From Acetatifactor sp. (GTDB lineage: Bacteria > Bacillota > Clostridia > Lachnospirales > Lachnospiraceae): a stretch of DNA of 5,824 nucleotides. The notes beneath the pieces are model-generated. The model saw only the letters and a program-made list of their open reading frames with translations. It had not been told where the DNA came from and did no database searches. Shown here piece after piece: positions 1-5,775 of the stretch (within the stretch, counting starts at the first letter, position 1; the number at the start of each line of letters is the position of its first letter). The stretch is from the NCBI GenBank assembly GCA_024699575.1, contig JAILPF010000323.1:1-5824 (forward strand). The letters are read 5' to 3'. The translations under genes were made by a program, and so were the position numbers.

Positions 1-164
1 AGATGAAAAAGGCGTTTGCTGAGTATGATACGGAAGTTAAAACAGGGGTATTCCCGGGAACAGAACATAGCTTTCAGATAGACCCTGAGATTATGCTGCA
101 AATCAGAAGTGCGGTATCGGTAAAAATGGACAATAGAGTAATGACAGAAGGAGAGGCAGTATGA
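1..164 (+). CDS. panB: 3-methyl-2-oxobutanoate hydroxymethyltransferase, C-terminal end (5' partial)
   Basis: Only the last 53 codons are present; the first whole codon starts at base 3 and the stop TGA is at 162-164. The segment reading EVKTGVFPGTEHSF matches the conserved PanB C-terminus (in E. coli PanB roughly EVESGVYPGEEHSF). PanB uses 5,10-methylene-tetrahydrofolate to hydroxymethylate 2-oxoisovalerate to ketopantoate, the first committed step of pantothenate synthesis, in the cytosol. The call is supported strongly by the next two genes being panC and panD. The stop overlaps the panC start (ATGA), so the two are probably translationally coupled. Beyond the HSF motif the protein runs about 29 further residues, longer than E. 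coli PanB, which ends about there. The active-site part lies outside the window, so intactness cannot be judged. Confidence 0.86.
   Translation, partial: MKKAFAEYDTEVKTGVFPGTEHSFQIDPEIMLQIRSAVSVKMDNRVMTEGEAV
148..153 (+). promoter_or_regulatory. Shine-Dalgarno site of panC inside the end of panB
   Basis: AAGGAG lies 7 bases before the ATG at 161, ideal spacing, and sits inside the last codons of panB. It supports the ATG at 161 as the panC start and, with the ATGA overlap, translational coupling of panB and panC. Confidence 0.8.
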
Positions 165-1006
165 TAGTAGCAACAACCATCGAAGATGTAAAAAAATATG
201 TGAAAGAATGGAAAAAACAGGGATTCTCCATTGGGCTTGTGCCGACAATGGGTTATTTGCATGAGGGGCATGCGAGCCTGATTAAGCGGGCAAAAAGCGA
301 GTGTGATAAAGTGATTGTTTCAGACTTTGTGAACCCGATACAGTTTGGACCCAAGGAGGATTTGGCAACCTATCCCAGAGATTTTGATGCGGATTGTAAG
401 CTCTGTGAAGAGCTTGGAACGGATATCGTCTTTCATCCGGAACCATCTGAAATGTACCGGGAGGGATTCCACTCCTATGTCGGTGTGGATGTACTATCCT
501 CTGAACTGTGTGGAAAGAGCCGCCCTATTCACTTTAATGGCGTATGTACGGTGGTCAGCAAGCTTTTCCACATTTCGGAGGCAGATAAGGCATACTTTGG
601 ACAAAAGGATGCTCAGCAGCTTGCCATAGTAAAGAGAATGGTACGCGATTTGAATTTTAATATTGAGATTATAGGATGCCCCATCATCCGTGAGGAAGAC
701 GGATTGGCGAAAAGCTCCCGCAACACTTATCTTTCTGCTGGGGAACGTAAGAAAGCACTGGTTCTTCATAAAGCACTCACAGAAGGGGAAAAAATGGTTA
801 GGGCCGGGGAGAAGGATGCGGGAAAAGTTATCCGGGCAGTCAGAGAAATCATAGAATCAGAGCCTGTTGCGAGAATCGATTATGTTGAGATTGTGGATTG
901 GAATGAGCTTCAGAAGGTAGATATTATCGATGGTCCCATCTTGATGGCGGTTGCTGTTTTCATCGGAGAAAAGGTCAGACTGATTGATAACTTCATTGTA
1001 GAGTAA
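161..1006 (+). CDS. panC: Pantothenate synthetase (pantoate--beta-alanine ligase)
   Basis: A complete 281-residue protein, the usual length for PanC. It condenses pantoate with beta-alanine in the cytosol using ATP, through a pantoyl-adenylate, giving pantothenate, AMP and pyrophosphate. Family marks in order: PTMGYLHEGH at residues 28-37, which contains the HIGH-type nucleotide-binding signature (H34, H37); FVNPIQFG around 56-63, with Q61 at the pantoate-binding position; FGQKDAQQ at 146-153; and REEDGLAKSSRN at 177-188, the KMSKS-like loop. That loop normally has M or L where K184 stands here, and the NPTQFG motif has I60 for T; both look like tolerable variation. The second domain (about 190-281) contributes to beta-alanine binding and dimerisation in the family. 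The start is fixed by the Shine-Dalgarno site 7 bases upstream and the overlap with panB. It is followed by panD after 24 bases, so panB-panC-panD is read as one operon whose promoter lies upstream of the window. Confidence 0.98.
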   Translation: MIVATTIEDVKKYVKEWKKQGFSIGLVPTMGYLHEGHASLIKRAKSECDKVIVSDFVNPIQFGPKEDLATYPRDFDADCKLCEELGTDIVFHPEPSEMYREGFHSYVGVDVLSSELCGKSRPIHFNGVCTVVSKLFHISEADKAYFGQKDAQQLAIVKRMVRDLNFNIEIIGCPIIREEDGLAKSSRNTYLSAGERKKALVLHKALTEGEKMVRAGEKDAGKVIRAVREIIESEPVARIDYVEIVDWNELQKVDIIDGPILMAVAVFIGEKVRLIDNFIVE

Positions 1007-1030
1007 ATTAGGATAAGGACAGGTAGGATT

Positions 1031-1417
1031 ATGAATTTAACAATGTTAAAAGGGAAGATACACAGAGCGACGGTTACTCAGGCGGAGCTGAATTATGTGG
1101 GGAGTATCACAATAGATGAAGATCTTCTGGACGCAGCGGGGATTCTTGAGTATGAGATGGTGCAGATAGTGGATGTGGAGAACGGGAACCGCTTTGAAAC
1201 CTATACAATCGCAGGTGAGAGAGGAAGCGGTGTCATTTGCCTGAACGGTGCAGCAGCCAGATGCGTTTCCGTGAATGATCACGTCATCATCATGTGCTAC
1301 TGCAGTATCAGTGCCGAGGAGGCAAAGGATCACAGACCCACAGTGGTCTTTGTGGATGAAAACAATAAGGCCAGCCGAATCACATCCTATGAAAAGCATG
1401 GATTGCTTACCATGTGA
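1031..1417 (+). CDS. panD: Aspartate 1-decarboxylase (pyruvoyl-dependent)
   Basis: A complete 128-residue protein, close to the usual 117-127. PanD decarboxylates L-aspartate to beta-alanine, the second substrate of PanC. It is made as an inactive proenzyme that cuts itself between Gly24 and Ser25, and Ser25 becomes the N-terminal pyruvoyl cofactor. The sequence shows K9, H11, Y22, G24-S25 (YVGSITID), R54, Y58 and the LNGAAAR motif (71-77, with N72), all at the positions known for E. coli PanD. The protein should therefore be self-processing and active. The tail after about residue 115 is poorly conserved. The ribosome site is weak: AGG at 1021-1023 is 7 bases, and AAGGA at 1015-1019 is 11 bases, before the ATG. 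It is the last gene of the pan operon and runs straight into the convergent pyk gene, 6 bases away, with no strong terminator seen in between. Confidence 0.97.
   Translation: MNLTMLKGKIHRATVTQAELNYVGSITIDEDLLDAAGILEYEMVQIVDVENGNRFETYTIAGERGSGVICLNGAAARCVSVNDHVIIMCYCSISAEEAKDHRPTVVFVDENNKASRITSYEKHGLLTM
1397..1414 (+). other. Small inverted repeat at the panD end, doubtful terminator
   Basis: CATGG at 1397-1401 and CCATG at 1410-1414 can pair over an 8-base loop inside the last codons of panD. The nearest T-rich stretch on this strand (about 1425-1432) begins some 10 bases later, so it is not a good intrinsic terminator. It is listed only because it is the sole fold seen at the panD/pyk junction. 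Confidence 0.25.
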
Positions 1418-1423
1418 GAAACC

Positions 1424-2845
1424 TTATTTTTTATGAATGGTGTCAAGGCGGAGCATGTTGGTATTGCCTCTGCCTTCACCGATTCTGCCACCGGTCAGAA
1501 CCACATTGTCGCCGTCTTTTAGACCGAGGACGGCCTCTGCTTCTTTCATAGCGTGATAGAAGATAATGTCTAAGGAGTCAAATTCTTCACAGAGAAGAGG
1601 AAGAACACCCCAGCTTAGAGCCAGCTTTCTGTATGCTTTGGTGGAGGTGGTGATGCCGATAATCTGTACAGGACAGCGGAAACGGCTGATCATTCTGGCT
1701 GTGAGTCCGCTCATGGAATTTACGGCGATACATTTTGCATTGACGTCGATTGCCATGGAGCAGGCTGCATGGGAAACAGCATCCAGATTGTTTCTGGTAA
1801 TAAAGTGCATCTGCTCAAATTTAGCGGCGTAATCAATGTGTTCTTCTGTAGCCAGGGCAACCTCTGCCATGGCTTTAACGGCCTCGACGGGATGTTTTCC
1901 GGCAGCAGACTCCCCGGAAAGCATGATTGCACTCGCCCCGTCATAGATAGCATTGGCGATATCGGACACTTCCGCACGGGTGGGGCGGATATTTTCTATC
2001 ATGGATTCCAGCATTTCAGTGGCAATAATAACACGCTTGCCAAGCATACGGCATTTCTCAACAATTTCTTTCTGCACTGCGGGAACCTCCGCAAAAGAGA
2101 TTTCCACACCCAGGTCACCTCTTGCGACCATAATACCATCTGCGTATGCACAGATGTCTTCCACATGGTCGATTCCGGACTGATTCTCAATTTTAGCGAT
2201 AATATCAATATCTTTTCCGCCATTGGCGTCAAGAAAATCTCTCAGCGCCTTAGCGTCTTCCCCTGTGGAGACAAAAGAGGCAGCCACAAAATCCACACCG
2301 TTTTCAATGCCGAACAACAAATCGGATTTATCCTGCTCGCTCAGGTAATCACCACGCAGTACTTTGCCGGGGAAGTTCATACTTTTTTTGTCGGAGAGCG
2401 TTCCTCCGGACAGCACGGTGCAATGGACATCGTTTCCATTGATTTCACTTACCTCTAAAACTACAAGACCGTTATTGACCAGAATGCGGTCTCCCTTAGA
2501 GAGCTCTGAGCGAAAATTTTTATAGCTTACAGATACTTTGGTTTCGTCTCCGACGATATCTTCGCTGGTAAATGTGAATTTGTCACCCTGCTCAAGGTGA
2601 ACCTTACGATTTTCAAATGTTCCGATACGATATTCAGGACCCTTTGTATCCAGCATAATTGCTATTGGAAGCCCCTGCTCAACGCGGACTTTTTTGATTG
2701 CGTTAATTTTAGCAAGATGTTCTTCGTGAGTGCCGTGGGAAAAGTTAAGTCTCGCCACATTCATGCCGGCCTGGCACATTTGGGCAAGTACTTCTTCAGA
2801 TTCGCTGGATGGACCGATAGTGCAGATAATTTTTGTTTTTCTCAT
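1424..2845 (-). CDS. pyk: Pyruvate kinase, short form without C-terminal PEP-utiliser domain
   Basis: A complete 473-residue enzyme that converts phosphoenolpyruvate and ADP to pyruvate and ATP, the last step of glycolysis. The length matches E. coli PykF (470), not the ~585-residue Bacillus form with an extra C-terminal domain. Motifs: CTIGPSS (8-14); NVARLNFSHG (29-38), with R32, N34 and S36; LDTKGPE (65-71); a B (lid) domain at about 72-170; KIEN with K218 and E220; MVARGDLGVE, with metal ligand D244; ATEMLESM, with T276; RPTRAE (287-292); MLSGESAAGK; and a C-terminal allosteric domain from about 345. The monovalent-cation ligands N34, S36, D66 and T67, and E71, point to a K+-dependent enzyme. 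Odd points: NNG at 124-126 where most have DDG, E277 where most have Q, and I74 where K+-dependent enzymes usually have T. The start ATG at 2845 has AGGAG 8 bases upstream. It is convergent with panD and divergent from degV. Confidence 0.97.
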   Translation of the reverse strand: MRKTKIICTIGPSSESEEVLAQMCQAGMNVARLNFSHGTHEEHLAKINAIKKVRVEQGLPIAIMLDTKGPEYRIGTFENRKVHLEQGDKFTFTSEDIVGDETKVSVSYKNFRSELSKGDRILVNNGLVVLEVSEINGNDVHCTVLSGGTLSDKKSMNFPGKVLRGDYLSEQDKSDLLFGIENGVDFVAASFVSTGEDAKALRDFLDANGGKDIDIIAKIENQSGIDHVEDICAYADGIMVARGDLGVEISFAEVPAVQKEIVEKCRMLGKRVIIATEMLESMIENIRPTRAEVSDIANAIYDGASAIMLSGESAAGKHPVEAVKAMAEVALATEEHIDYAAKFEQMHFITRNNLDAVSHAACSMAIDVNAKCIAVNSMSGLTARMISRFRCPVQIIGITTSTKAYRKLALSWGVLPLLCEEFDSLDIIFYHAMKEAEAVLGLKDGDNVVLTGGRIGEGRGNTNMLRLDTIHKK

Positions 2846-2851
2846 ACTGTT

Positions 2852-2860
2852 GCTCCTCTT
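2852..2860 (-). promoter_or_regulatory. Shine-Dalgarno site of pyk
   Basis: On the minus strand the sequence reads AAGAGGAGC, with AGGAG ending 8 bases before the ATG. It is strong and well placed, as expected for a highly expressed glycolytic gene, and it decides the start at 2845. Confidence 0.8.
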
Positions 2861-2890
2861 TGCTGCTGTCTGATTTTCATAGATTGTAAT

Positions 2891-2908
2891 GGTGTGTTTT
2901 TGCGCACC
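2891..2908 (-). other. Hairpin near the predicted 5' end of the pyk mRNA
   Basis: GGTGTG (2891-2896) and CGCACC (2903-2908) pair as 6 bp with one G-U, around a 6-base loop. The predicted pyk transcription start, from the -10 box at 2916-2921, is about base 2909, so this fold would sit at the extreme 5' end of the transcript, as stabilising 5' stem-loops do. The role is inferred, not shown. Confidence 0.4.
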
Positions 2909-2915
2909 GAGAACT

Positions 2916-2943
2916 ATTATAACACAAAAAGAGAAAGTGCATA
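2916..2943 (-). promoter_or_regulatory. pyk promoter with extended -10
   Basis: On the minus strand there is a perfect TATAAT (2916-2921) directly preceded by TG plus one base, an extended -10 element. The -35 region is weak: TATGCA at 2938-2943 with a 16-base spacer matches 3 of 6. Start of transcription is expected near 2909, giving a leader of about 60 bases. I saw no catabolite-response (cre) site or long leader structure suggesting regulation. Confidence 0.7.
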
Positions 2944-2955
2944 GAATTGTTTTTA

Positions 2956-2984
2956 TTGTAAAATGAAGAAGAGCAAGGTATAAT
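2956..2984 (+). promoter_or_regulatory. degV promoter
   Basis: TTGTAA (2956-2961, 4 of 6 to the -35 consensus), a 17-base spacer and a perfect TATAAT (2979-2984) form a good housekeeping-sigma promoter. Transcription would start near 2991 and leave a leader of about 47 bases before degV. It is divergent from the pyk promoter; the two -10 boxes are about 57 bases apart. Confidence 0.75.
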
Positions 2985-3013
2985 GAAAGAGACGTTGTAA
3001 AGTCAAATATTGC

Positions 3014-3021
3014 GGAAAGGA
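3014..3021 (+). promoter_or_regulatory. Purine-rich putative Shine-Dalgarno site of degV, unusually far from the start
   Basis: GGAAAGGA is the best ribosome-site match upstream of degV, but it ends 16 bases before the ATG at 3038. Closer sequence (GGGTCGGG) is a poor match. No in-frame alternative start codon lies between this site and 3038, and the DegV N-terminus fits the 3038 start. An out-of-frame ATG at 3021 abuts the site. Confidence 0.45.
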
Positions 3022-3037
3022 TGGGTCGGGTTATAAA

Positions 3038-3922
3038 ATGTCATTTTGTATTATCACGGACTCCGCATCAGATATACCGGAAAGTGTGAAAAAAGAGTAC
3101 AATCTTCATGTGATTCCTACTCCTGTGACGATTGAAGGGGTTGATTACTTTGATGAGGAGACAATCTTTCCGGATCAGTTTTACGAAATTCAGGCGCAAG
3201 GGAAGGACATTAAAACATACCACATCAGCCAATACATGTTTGAAGAACATTTCAGACCGTTTGCACAACGCGGTGATGAGGTGTTATATATATGCTTTTC
3301 CACCGGAATTGCGGGAACATTCCAGGCGGCAAATCTTGCATATGATGAATTGAAGGAAGAGTTTCCTGATTTTCTCATGACAATCGTTGATTCCAAGTGT
3401 GCCTCTCTCGGATTTGGTCTGGTGGTTGAAAGGCTTCTGCGTATGCAGAAAAACGGTGCACCGAGAGAAATGTTGATTCAGGCTGCGTACTATTTTTGTG
3501 CACACATGGAGCATGCGGTAACGGTGACTGAACTGGATTATCTCTTTAAGGGTGGGCGACTCAGCAGAACTTCATTTCTGGCAGGAACCGTACTGGATAT
3601 CAAGCCAATCATCATCGTAGATGAGGCAGGCTCCTTAAAAGCTGTGGAAAAGGTGAGAGGCTGGAAAAAGGCTCAGAAAAGAATCCTTGATATGGTTGGA
3701 GAAAAGGGGAAAAATCTGGAACAGCAGACGGTTGGAGTATGCTATGGAACGGATAAAGATGCGTTTGAGTTTCTGAAACAACAGCTCGTCGAAAAGTATC
3801 ATGTAAAGGATATTTTGGAGAGCAGAGTGGGATGTGCAATCGGTGCACATACAGGCCCCAGCATTCTCGGTATCGTTTTCTTTAATGAAGTAAATGAGGA
3901 ATATCAGTCTTATTTGAAATAA
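3038..3922 (+). CDS. DegV family fatty-acid-binding protein (FakB-like)
   Basis: A complete 294-residue cytosolic protein; the family is usually 280-290. DegV/FakB proteins hold a single fatty acid in a closed pocket. In characterised Gram-positives FakB presents it to the kinase FakA for phosphorylation to acyl-phosphate, which feeds phospholipid synthesis. Visible marks: the N-terminal strand IITDSASD (5-12); KTYHIS around 59-64, at the place of the common TSQPS motif; FSTGIAGTFQ (87-96), the SSGLSGT-type loop with A92 for the usual second S; VDSKCASLG (117-125); the hallmark LDYLFKGGRLS (166-176); LDIKPII; and a C-terminal IGAHTGPSILGI with H271, where the family's carboxylate-binding histidine sits. 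The start is set by the N-terminal motif, although the ribosome site is far away. The DUF3048 lipoprotein gene follows 20 bases on, so they probably share the promoter at 2956-2984. No FakA gene is in the window, so the ligand and partner are inferred from the family only. Confidence 0.95.
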   Translation: MSFCIITDSASDIPESVKKEYNLHVIPTPVTIEGVDYFDEETIFPDQFYEIQAQGKDIKTYHISQYMFEEHFRPFAQRGDEVLYICFSTGIAGTFQAANLAYDELKEEFPDFLMTIVDSKCASLGFGLVVERLLRMQKNGAPREMLIQAAYYFCAHMEHAVTVTELDYLFKGGRLSRTSFLAGTVLDIKPIIIVDEAGSLKAVEKVRGWKKAQKRILDMVGEKGKNLEQQTVGVCYGTDKDAFEFLKQQLVEKYHVKDILESRVGCAIGAHTGPSILGIVFFNEVNEEYQSYLK

Positions 3923-3942
3923 TCGTGAAAGGATAAAAGGGT

Positions 3943-5112
3943 ATGAAGCGTAAAGTTCTGTCAGCTGTTCTTGTGGCAGTGTGCATGTTGGCTGGCTGTG
4001 GGAGCCAGGAAGAAATGGTGATTCAGACGATTGAAGGCGAGAAAATCGAGGAGGAAACTCAAACGGTTGAGGAGAATTCGCAAGAGGAAGAAGCACCGGA
4101 AGAAGTTTCTGAGTTTGAAGTAATTACAGAAAGAAAAGTAGTCGATGGGAAAATGCAGAGTTACCTTACCGGTGAGTGGAAGGATGAGGCTGTAGTAAAT
4201 AGAAGAAGCATCGCAGTCATGATGCCCAACAATAAGGCTGCATTACCTCAGTACGGTATCTCAAAGGCCAGCATCATTTACGAGGCACCCGTTGAGGGAC
4301 GTATTACCCGTCTGATGGGTATTTTTGAGGATTATGATGATTTGGAGCGCATCGGACCGGTCAGAAGCTCCAGAGATTATTACATCTATGAAGCAATGGC
4401 ATTTGATTCTATCTATGTAAACTGGGGCTTGGCCGTTCCCTATGTAGCGCCCCTCATCAATACGGATAGAGTGGACAATGTCAGCCAGGCTGTTGAGGGA
4501 ATTGACAAGCCGGCAGCAGAAGCATTTGACAGAGTATCCCGTCCCGGTTATAAGACAGAATACACCGGTTATCTGTTTATCAATGGTTTGAATAAAGCAA
4601 TTGACAGATTGGGATATGAAAAAAATCTGACAGACCGATTTGTTGATACTTACAAATTTGCGGGAGACGGACATAGAGCGACCTATGACGAGTATCCAAG
4701 TGCTACAAAGATTTATCCCGGAGGAACCAGCTCCAACAGCAGTGGATATGGAAGTATAGCTGCTACATTTACGTACAACGAGGAAGACCAGTTATATTAC
4801 CGTTCTGAGTACAACGCTCCTCAGGTAGATGAATTGACAGGTGAGCAGCTTGCTGTTTCAAACGTAATTTTCAAAATCTGCCACGGCGAAGTAAGAGATG
4901 ACCATGATTATCTTGCCTTTGGCGTACACGGAGAGGGCGATTGTATTGTCTTCACAAACGGTAAAGTGATTAAGGGAACATGGAAGAGAACAGGCGATTA
5001 CGAACCCAACATCTTATTGGATGAGAATGGAGAAGAGATCGTTCTGAATCAGGGTAAAACATGGCTGTGTAATATCTGGAAAGAGTATCAGGAATTTGTT
5101 TCCTACGAATAA
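3943..5112 (+). CDS. DUF3048 domain (YerB-like) lipoprotein
   Basis: A complete 389-residue predicted lipoprotein exposed on the outer face of the membrane. Basic residues (KRK), a hydrophobic stretch and a lipobox LAGC (16-19) give lipidation at Cys19 after cleavage by signal peptidase II. Residues about 22-65 form a Glu-rich, probably disordered tether. The DUF3048 N-terminal domain starts near 74 (YLTGEW), with RRSIAVMMPN (87-96), SKASIIYEAPVEGRITRLMGIF (107-128, a family hallmark) and IGPVRSSR (137-144). The C-terminal DUF3048 domain covers about 285-385, with TGEQLAVSNVI (299-309), GTWKR (345-349) and NQGKTW (369-374). Bacillus YerB belongs to this family; its biochemical role is not established, so none is assigned. 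The start has AAAGG 10 bases upstream. It lies 20 bases after degV, likely cotranscribed, and is closed by the terminator at 5121-5156. Confidence 0.93.
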   Translation: MKRKVLSAVLVAVCMLAGCGSQEEMVIQTIEGEKIEEETQTVEENSQEEEAPEEVSEFEVITERKVVDGKMQSYLTGEWKDEAVVNRRSIAVMMPNNKAALPQYGISKASIIYEAPVEGRITRLMGIFEDYDDLERIGPVRSSRDYYIYEAMAFDSIYVNWGLAVPYVAPLINTDRVDNVSQAVEGIDKPAAEAFDRVSRPGYKTEYTGYLFINGLNKAIDRLGYEKNLTDRFVDTYKFAGDGHRATYDEYPSATKIYPGGTSSNSSGYGSIAATFTYNEEDQLYYRSEYNAPQVDELTGEQLAVSNVIFKICHGEVRDDHDYLAFGVHGEGDCIVFTNGKVIKGTWKRTGDYEPNILLDENGEEIVLNQGKTWLCNIWKEYQEFVSYE

Positions 5113-5120
5113 AGAATCGT

Positions 5121-5156
5121 AAATCCCGGGAACATCAGTTGTTTCCGGGATTTTTT
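5121..5156 (+). terminator. Intrinsic terminator of the degV-DUF3048 unit
   Basis: A 14-bp stem (5121-5134 with 5140-5153, one G-U) around the loop TCAGT, with a GC-rich core CCCGG/CCGGG, is followed by six T residues (5151-5156). It begins 8 bases after the stop codon. The other strand lacks a comparable T-run, so it works for the + strand only. Confidence 0.93.
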
Positions 5157-5197
5157 ATGCGTTTTATAAAATTTCAAAATAAATTTTCATAAAAGTA

Positions 5198-5226
5198 TTG
5201 ACAATTGAAAAATTTCCATGTAGAAT
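5198..5226 (+). promoter_or_regulatory. Strong promoter of the tRNA operon
   Basis: A perfect TTGACA (5198-5203), an exact 17-base spacer and TAGAAT (5221-5226, 5 of 6) are followed by a start expected near 5233, about 50 bases before tRNA-Phe. The stretch just upstream (about 5164-5194) is very A/T-rich with A- and T-tracts, like the UP elements of stable-RNA promoters. Confidence 0.9.
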
Positions 5227-5256
5227 AACCAATGTTGTAGCGCGGAGCTAATAAAG

Positions 5257-5270
5257 CTTGTGGCAACAAG
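5257..5270 (+). other. Small hairpin in the tRNA operon leader
   Basis: CTTGT (5257-5261) and ACAAG (5266-5270) pair over the loop GGCA, 12 bases before tRNA-Phe. It may fold in the leader removed during 5' maturation; the function is unknown. Confidence 0.35.
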
Positions 5271-5282
5271 GATTGTATTTAG

Positions 5283-5355
<73 letters not shown>

Positions 5356-5359
5356 TTCC

Positions 5360-5389
5360 GCAGGAAGTCATCTTAGGATGACCGACTGC
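5360..5389 (+). other. Hairpin in the Phe-Gly tRNA spacer
   Basis: GTCATC (5367-5372) and GATGAC (5377-5382) pair perfectly over the loop TTAG. Beyond a 3x3 internal loop, GCAG (5360-5363) pairs with CTGC (5386-5389). No T-run follows, so it is not a terminator. Its arms recur in the hairpin after the last tRNA (5687-5707), suggesting a shared processing or stability element. Confidence 0.6.
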
Positions 5390-5400
5390 TTAACATATAT

Positions 5401-5471
5401 GCGGGTGTAGTTCAATGGTAGAACACTAGCCTTCCAAGCTAGATACGTGGGTTCGATTCCCATCACCCGCT
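5401..5471 (+). tRNA. tRNA-Gly (anticodon TCC)
   Basis: A full 71-base cloverleaf: acceptor GCGGGTG/CACCCGC, D stem GTTC/GAAC, anticodon stem CTAGC/GCTAG with loop CTTCCAA, a 4-base variable loop and T stem GTGGG/CCCAT. The anticodon TCC at 5433-5435 reads GGA and GGG. The discriminator is T, as usual for bacterial tRNA-Gly. CCA is not encoded. It lies 45 bases after tRNA-Phe and 108 bases before a second tRNA-Gly of different anticodon. Confidence 0.98.
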
Positions 5472-5473
5472 TT

Positions 5474-5491
5474 GCAGAAATAATATTCTGC
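5474..5491 (+). other. Hairpin just after tRNA-Gly(TCC)
   Basis: GCAGAA (5474-5479) and TTCTGC (5486-5491) pair perfectly over the loop ATAATA, starting 3 bases past the tRNA 3' end. No T-run follows. It may mark the 3' trailer for processing; this is an inference from position. Confidence 0.5.
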
Positions 5492-5504
5492 GCTATGAGT
5501 TGAA

Positions 5505-5531
5505 TAGGATTGCGATAGGAGACTCGTAGGA
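5505..5531 (+). repeat. Three TAGGA repeats at an 11-base period in the Gly-Gly spacer
   Basis: TAGGA begins at 5505, 5516 and 5527, each exactly 11 bases apart, with unlike bases between. The spacing is near one helical turn. It could be chance in a short AG-rich stretch; no function is assigned. Confidence 0.4.
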
Positions 5532-5555
5532 ACAATCAATTTCATACCTTCATAA

Positions 5556-5571
5556 ACAGGTGTAAACCTGT
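5556..5571 (+). other. Hairpin 8 bases before tRNA-Gly(GCC)
   Basis: ACAGGT (5556-5561) and ACCTGT (5566-5571) pair perfectly over GTAA, a GNRA-type tetraloop. It sits close to the 5' end of the next tRNA, where a precursor leader would be cut. Confidence 0.5.
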
Positions 5572-5579
5572 ATAAACAT

Positions 5580-5651
<72 letters not shown>

Positions 5652-5686
5652 CTCGGGAACACAAAAAAAGAACATCCGATGGACAA

Positions 5687-5707
5687 TGTCATTAAGTTAA
5701 GATGACA
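5687..5707 (+). other. Hairpin in the 3' trailer of the tRNA operon
   Basis: TGTCAT (5687-5692) and ATGACA (5702-5707) pair perfectly, extendable by one G-U pair. The arms GTCAT/ATGAC and the loop-side TTA(A/G)GATGAC match the hairpin in the Phe-Gly spacer (5367-5382). No T-run follows directly. Confidence 0.55.
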
Positions 5708-5713
5708 AGAAAT

Positions 5714-5775
5714 AAGAAGAAACCGAATTACCTTCATAATAAAGGGTTAAAACTCCGGTTTCTTTTTATTTTGTT
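5714..5775 (+). terminator. Probable terminator of the tRNA operon
   Basis: A 12-bp stem (5714-5725 with 5756-5767, one G-U), core GAAACCG/CGGTTTC, encloses about 30 bases that contain a small inner CCTT/AAGG stem. The 3' arm runs into a T-rich tail (TTTTTATTTTG, 5763-5773). The long loop makes it less compact than the terminator at 5121, but its position after the last tRNA fits. Confidence 0.7.

Noticed and set aside
1418..1423. A frameshift or fusion at the panD/pyk junction
   Set aside because: Both genes have full family length and end in normal stop codons on opposite strands.
1769..2458. A 229-codon open frame on the + strand opposite pyk
   Set aside because: It is fully antisense to a clear pyruvate kinase, has no recognisable domain and no ribosome site; it is a composition shadow.
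2846..2910. A riboswitch, T-box or cre operator in the pyk leader
   Set aside because: The leader is only about 60 bases, has one small hairpin, no T-box motif and no match I could accept to the cre consensus.
3635..4096. A 153-codon open frame on the minus strand across the end of degV and the start of the lipoprotein gene
   Set aside because: It overlaps two well-supported genes; the Phe/Ser/Leu-rich composition reflects antisense of purine-rich coding DNA.
4261..4674. A 137-codon minus-strand frame inside the DUF3048 gene
   Set aside because: Antisense to a domain with clear family motifs; no domain or ribosome site recognised.
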